Below are positions 62,801-64,000 of a DNA stretch of 64,000 bases, piece after piece. The stretch is from positions 496,001 to 560,000 of the forward strand of contig CBDBMQ010000009.1 in the NCBI GenBank assembly GCA_965207565.1. Reading direction: 5' to 3'. A model generated the notes under the pieces. It was not told the origin of the DNA. It did not search any database and saw nothing but the letters and a program-made list of their open reading frames with translations. The position numbers were made by a program, and so were the translations under genes. Each line of letters begins with the position of its first letter. Position 1 is the first letter of the stretch. The stretch comes from Bin80 sp965207565 (GTDB lineage Bacteria > Bacteroidota > Rhodothermia > Rhodothermales > Bin80).

Positions 62801-64000
62801 TGCGGCGGTCGGCATCCAGCACTTCTTTCAACTCTTGTGCCTTCCTGGTCAGGTATGCTTCGGCCAACTGCGTGACTGCCTCATTCAGAAATGCTGCCGA
62901 ACCCATGGCGGGCTCGCAGACGGTGATCTTCAATATTTCATCTGCGGACTTCCCTTCAAGGACTTCTTTGAGCGTGAATTCGGTGATACACTGCGTCAGG
63001 CTCTCCGGCGTGTAGAAGGATGCAGATTCTTCCCGAGCGCGCCCGGTCAGGCGATAGATGAATGTGCCTTTAGGGTACTTGCGCAGTGTTCCATTTTTGT
63101 TGGTAACCCGCTCATCCAGATCATAGTGGGTCTCCAGTGCTTCTTGGTTTACAAAGTAGGCCGCATCTAGGATGTCCGGTGATTCGTCGGCAGGTTTCAC
63201 CTCATAGAGATCCTCTTCGGCGATGAATCCATGGTAGCTCAACAACGCTTCATAAACTGCCCCCAAATGGTTCACACTCAAATGACGATAGGAAATCCGC
63301 CCCCGGCCCCACCGATTCTTTTGCTTCTTCTGAAATTCCTCATGCCCCAGAGACATCATCTGGATGATTCGTTGCCAACTCCGGTTGGGGATGGGGACCG
63401 AATTCAAGAGAGGTGTCTTTCCTGGGTCGAATAGTTCACACTGCAGTGGAAAAATCTCGAACGTATGCCTGCCAGACTCTAGAAGCTCCTGTTGAGCCCC
63501 CGTTGCCTCATTGTATCCTGCATAAATCAGATCAAAGAGGAGCCCGAGAGAATCATTAAAAAAGCTCCCTTCTGCGCTGCCGTTCTCATCCAGTGAGACC
63601 ATTTCCAGGTCTCGCAATTTTTCCAGGCTATACCCGTTCCGATATGCGTCTGCATTCATCGGCAGATATCCCAACTCGGGTCTTGCTTCTACATTGAAAA
63701 GAAACAGTAGCCGATACATATAATACAGGCACTCCATGGTTAAGCGCTCTGCATCCTGATAGATACTGGACCAAGTGGATCCTTTCGCTCTACGATGTGC
63801 AACATATTCATTGCCCAGAATCTCAATAGATTCGCGGAGGGCATATTTGAGGGCTCCAGACACGCCAGATGCATGTTGGATGGCATGCTCCTGAAGCTCG
63901 TCCTGATATGATTTTCCTTCATCTGGGCACAGCGAGGACTTATGAAGCAGCATCGTGAGCAGCTTCCAGGTCTCAATCCTTGGTAGCTGGTTATAGAGAT
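59853..64000 (-). CDS. Eco57I/PglX/DrmMI-like N6-adenine DNA methyltransferase (partial)
   Basis: The frame runs off the right edge; the visible part is at least 1382 codons, with WKLLTMLLHK just before Met 63953, so the true start lies outside. Motif I is CEPAMGSAAFLNEAV (near 346 counted from that Met), motif IV GNPPW (near 706). The N-terminal helical part and the large C-terminal target-recognition part match type IIG/BREX PglX/DISARM DrmMI methylases. These mark host DNA so that a linked helicase or nuclease acts on unmarked phage DNA. No nuclease catalytic motif was seen at the visible N-terminus. It overlaps the next gene by 4 nt (ATGA). A perfect 22-bp inverted repeat lies inside the coding sequence (60646-60693). 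Confidence 0.87.
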   Translation of the reverse strand, partial: LYNQLPRIETWKLLTMLLHKSSLCPDEGKSYQDELQEHAIQHASGVSGALKYALRESIEILGNEYVAHRRAKGSTWSSIYQDAERLTMECLYYMYRLLFLFNVEARPELGYLPMNADAYRNGYSLEKLRDLEMVSLDENGSAEGSFFNDSLGLLFDLIYAGYNEATGAQQELLESGRHTFEIFPLQCELFDPGKTPLLNSVPIPNRSWQRIIQMMSLGHEEFQKKQKNRWGRGRISYRHLSVNHLGAVYEALLSYHGFIAEEDLYEVKPADESPDILDAAYFVNQEALETHYDLDERVTNKNGTLRKYPKGTFIYRLTGRAREESASFYTPESLTQCITEFTLKEVLEGKSADEILKITVCEPAMGSAAFLNEAVTQLAEAYLTRKAQELKEVLDADRRKKELQRVKMYLADNNVYGVDLNPVAVELGKISIWLNTLIPGGFVPWFGNQLKCGNSLVGAWHRVYAKSQLTQGKWWQEVPKNIPLSERRPIETIYHFLVGDAGMAQYKNKVVRQLATIELKQIAAWRKKFTSKFSVEETQTLVEFSSAIDRLWDDHIRDLIRLEAVTTDPFPVYPNTGHNGLENSTVRSSTRDKERRHEEILNPKDDNASAYQRLKFVMDYWCAFWYWPVDAADLLPIRGEYFSDLADLLAGKHAASRHDLYVDDAARDSLGFVDLGYLVQSRPRLQVVQNLAKHYKFHHWQLEFADLFKDRGGFDVVLGNPPWRKPDWVEKHVIGDKEPRFVTKKLSAAQTKELRNPWLSISGHREHYIQAYEAVSGQLAFLNSTQNYSLLKGMQTNLYKPFICTSWAISRNQMHGPDQAGAVGLLHLDSVYDDGKGQSLRAELYPRLRWRLQFANERHLFEEVGHNAKFSINVYGQPKKNIRFNSMANLYSPLTAKKSLEHDGHGPVPGIKTLDNQWELLEHQHRVIPTTEADLQTYADLYDEPGTPPQEARLPLIHTRRLLTILRKLAQTPQRMRDLDYKITGMWHESGAQKDGTIRRETRFAKDPTEWILSGPHIFVGNPLYQTPNIGAKINSDYTRLDLTALPESYRPRTNYIRACSEHEYTRRTPRTPWDTLMTDEFRVIMRGMLNIGGERTLIPALLPPSPACVNTLVTVGARSSTDLLHIFVTLLSLVTDMMVKISGKGFLGSESIATFLIEPTPHAAITRALGLSCLTSDYQKLWNEHASGSESPDNDKSHTPFNWSKLDQRLDPHWFDRLQQSWSWHSPLRTDYARRQALLEIDVLHAQALGLTLDDLLTIYRIQFPILRSNENDTWYDTKGRIVFSKKTGQSPVPRTRTPKKATFGIQSRARSETNVALGWKDIKNLEEGIVTHTFLDDTMPGDPQERTVEFHAPFDKCDREEDYRQAWEFFEEAKAKGDL
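60646..60693. repeat. Perfect 22-bp inverted repeat inside the methylase gene
   Basis: A 22-nt arm at 60646-60667 (starting GCTCCCACCGTCACC) is followed by the loop TTAC and its exact reverse complement at 60672-60693. Complementarity ends at both outer flanks. The reading frame passes through it (PPSPACVNTLVTVGARSS), in the C-terminal recognition half. The GC-rich arms would form a very stable RNA hairpin. Confidence 0.92.

Noticed and set aside
51560..64000. A standard complete DISARM or Druantia system
   Set aside because: No DrmC, DrmD or DruA-D/H/M-type gene is visible and the helicase and DUF1998 parts are in one chain, so no standard name is given.

Overview
The window looks like a Gram-negative chromosome segment from the Bacteroidota/Rhodothermota side of the tree. 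Gram-negative markers are LptB, DsbD, TolC- and RND-type efflux, an Omp85-like barrel and a lipoprotein box. Pointers to that phylum group are an HU-like/SPOR fusion protein, a LuxE-like/LuxC-like acyl-reduction pair, small secreted Cys proteins next to six-bladed propeller proteins (the NVEALA layout), and few strong Shine-Dalgarno sites outside ribosomal genes. The assignment is an inference from gene content; no 16S gene is present.

Layout. 1-6.1 kb: housekeeping genes on + (lptB, a DAHP-synthase homologue with altered active site, prfA, rpsF-rpsR-rplI, dsbD). 6.1-10.2 kb: exonuclease I, a RecQ remnant, a DprA-like protein, a decayed stretch and a membrane-anchored coiled-coil gene. 10.4-13.2 kb (-): frameshifted ROK kinase, SIS protein, HU/SPOR protein. 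13.3-22.3 kb: PfkB kinase, folB, maf, ParA, penicillin-acylase-like hydrolase, Na+-dependent transporter, redoxin, LuxE-like protein. 22.3-26.4 kb: an insert between the luxE-like and luxC-like genes, built from a 1.49-kb tandem duplication (small Cys protein plus beta-propeller) and a broken thioredoxin-like gene. 26.4-38.2 kb: LuxC-like reductase, holin-like and hypothetical membrane proteins, adk, prenyl synthase, sugar-phosphate isomerase, a MA-peptidase/TolB/barrel protein, BamB-like lipoprotein, CvpA, CbiX-like protein, MerR regulator and tRNA-Pro(GGG). 38.5-48.5 kb: a CusABC-type metal-efflux cassette lying between two diverged direct repeats that carry reciprocal remnants of a DUF1080-ROK gene pair. 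48.6-51.5 kb: another small-Cys/propeller pair and a truncated GMC oxidoreductase. 51.6-64.0 kb (-): a tightly overlapped three-gene operon of an Eco57I/PglX/DrmMI-like adenine methylase, a 2060-aa DEAD helicase with Zn fingers, DUF1998 and a nuclease-like tail, and a UvrD helicase with a RelE-like N-terminus. This is a DISARM/Druantia-related defence candidate that continues past the window edge.

A recurring theme is decay: at least eight genes are broken by small frameshifts, deletions or truncation, while the housekeeping genes and the defence operon remain open. The strongest leads are the defence operon (with a perfect 22-bp hairpin inside its methylase gene), the DAHP-synthase homologue in which all four metal ligands are replaced, the metal cassette between direct repeats, and the tandem duplication that gave a damaged small gene a new start codon. 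All similarity statements are by eye and from memory of the families; no search was run.
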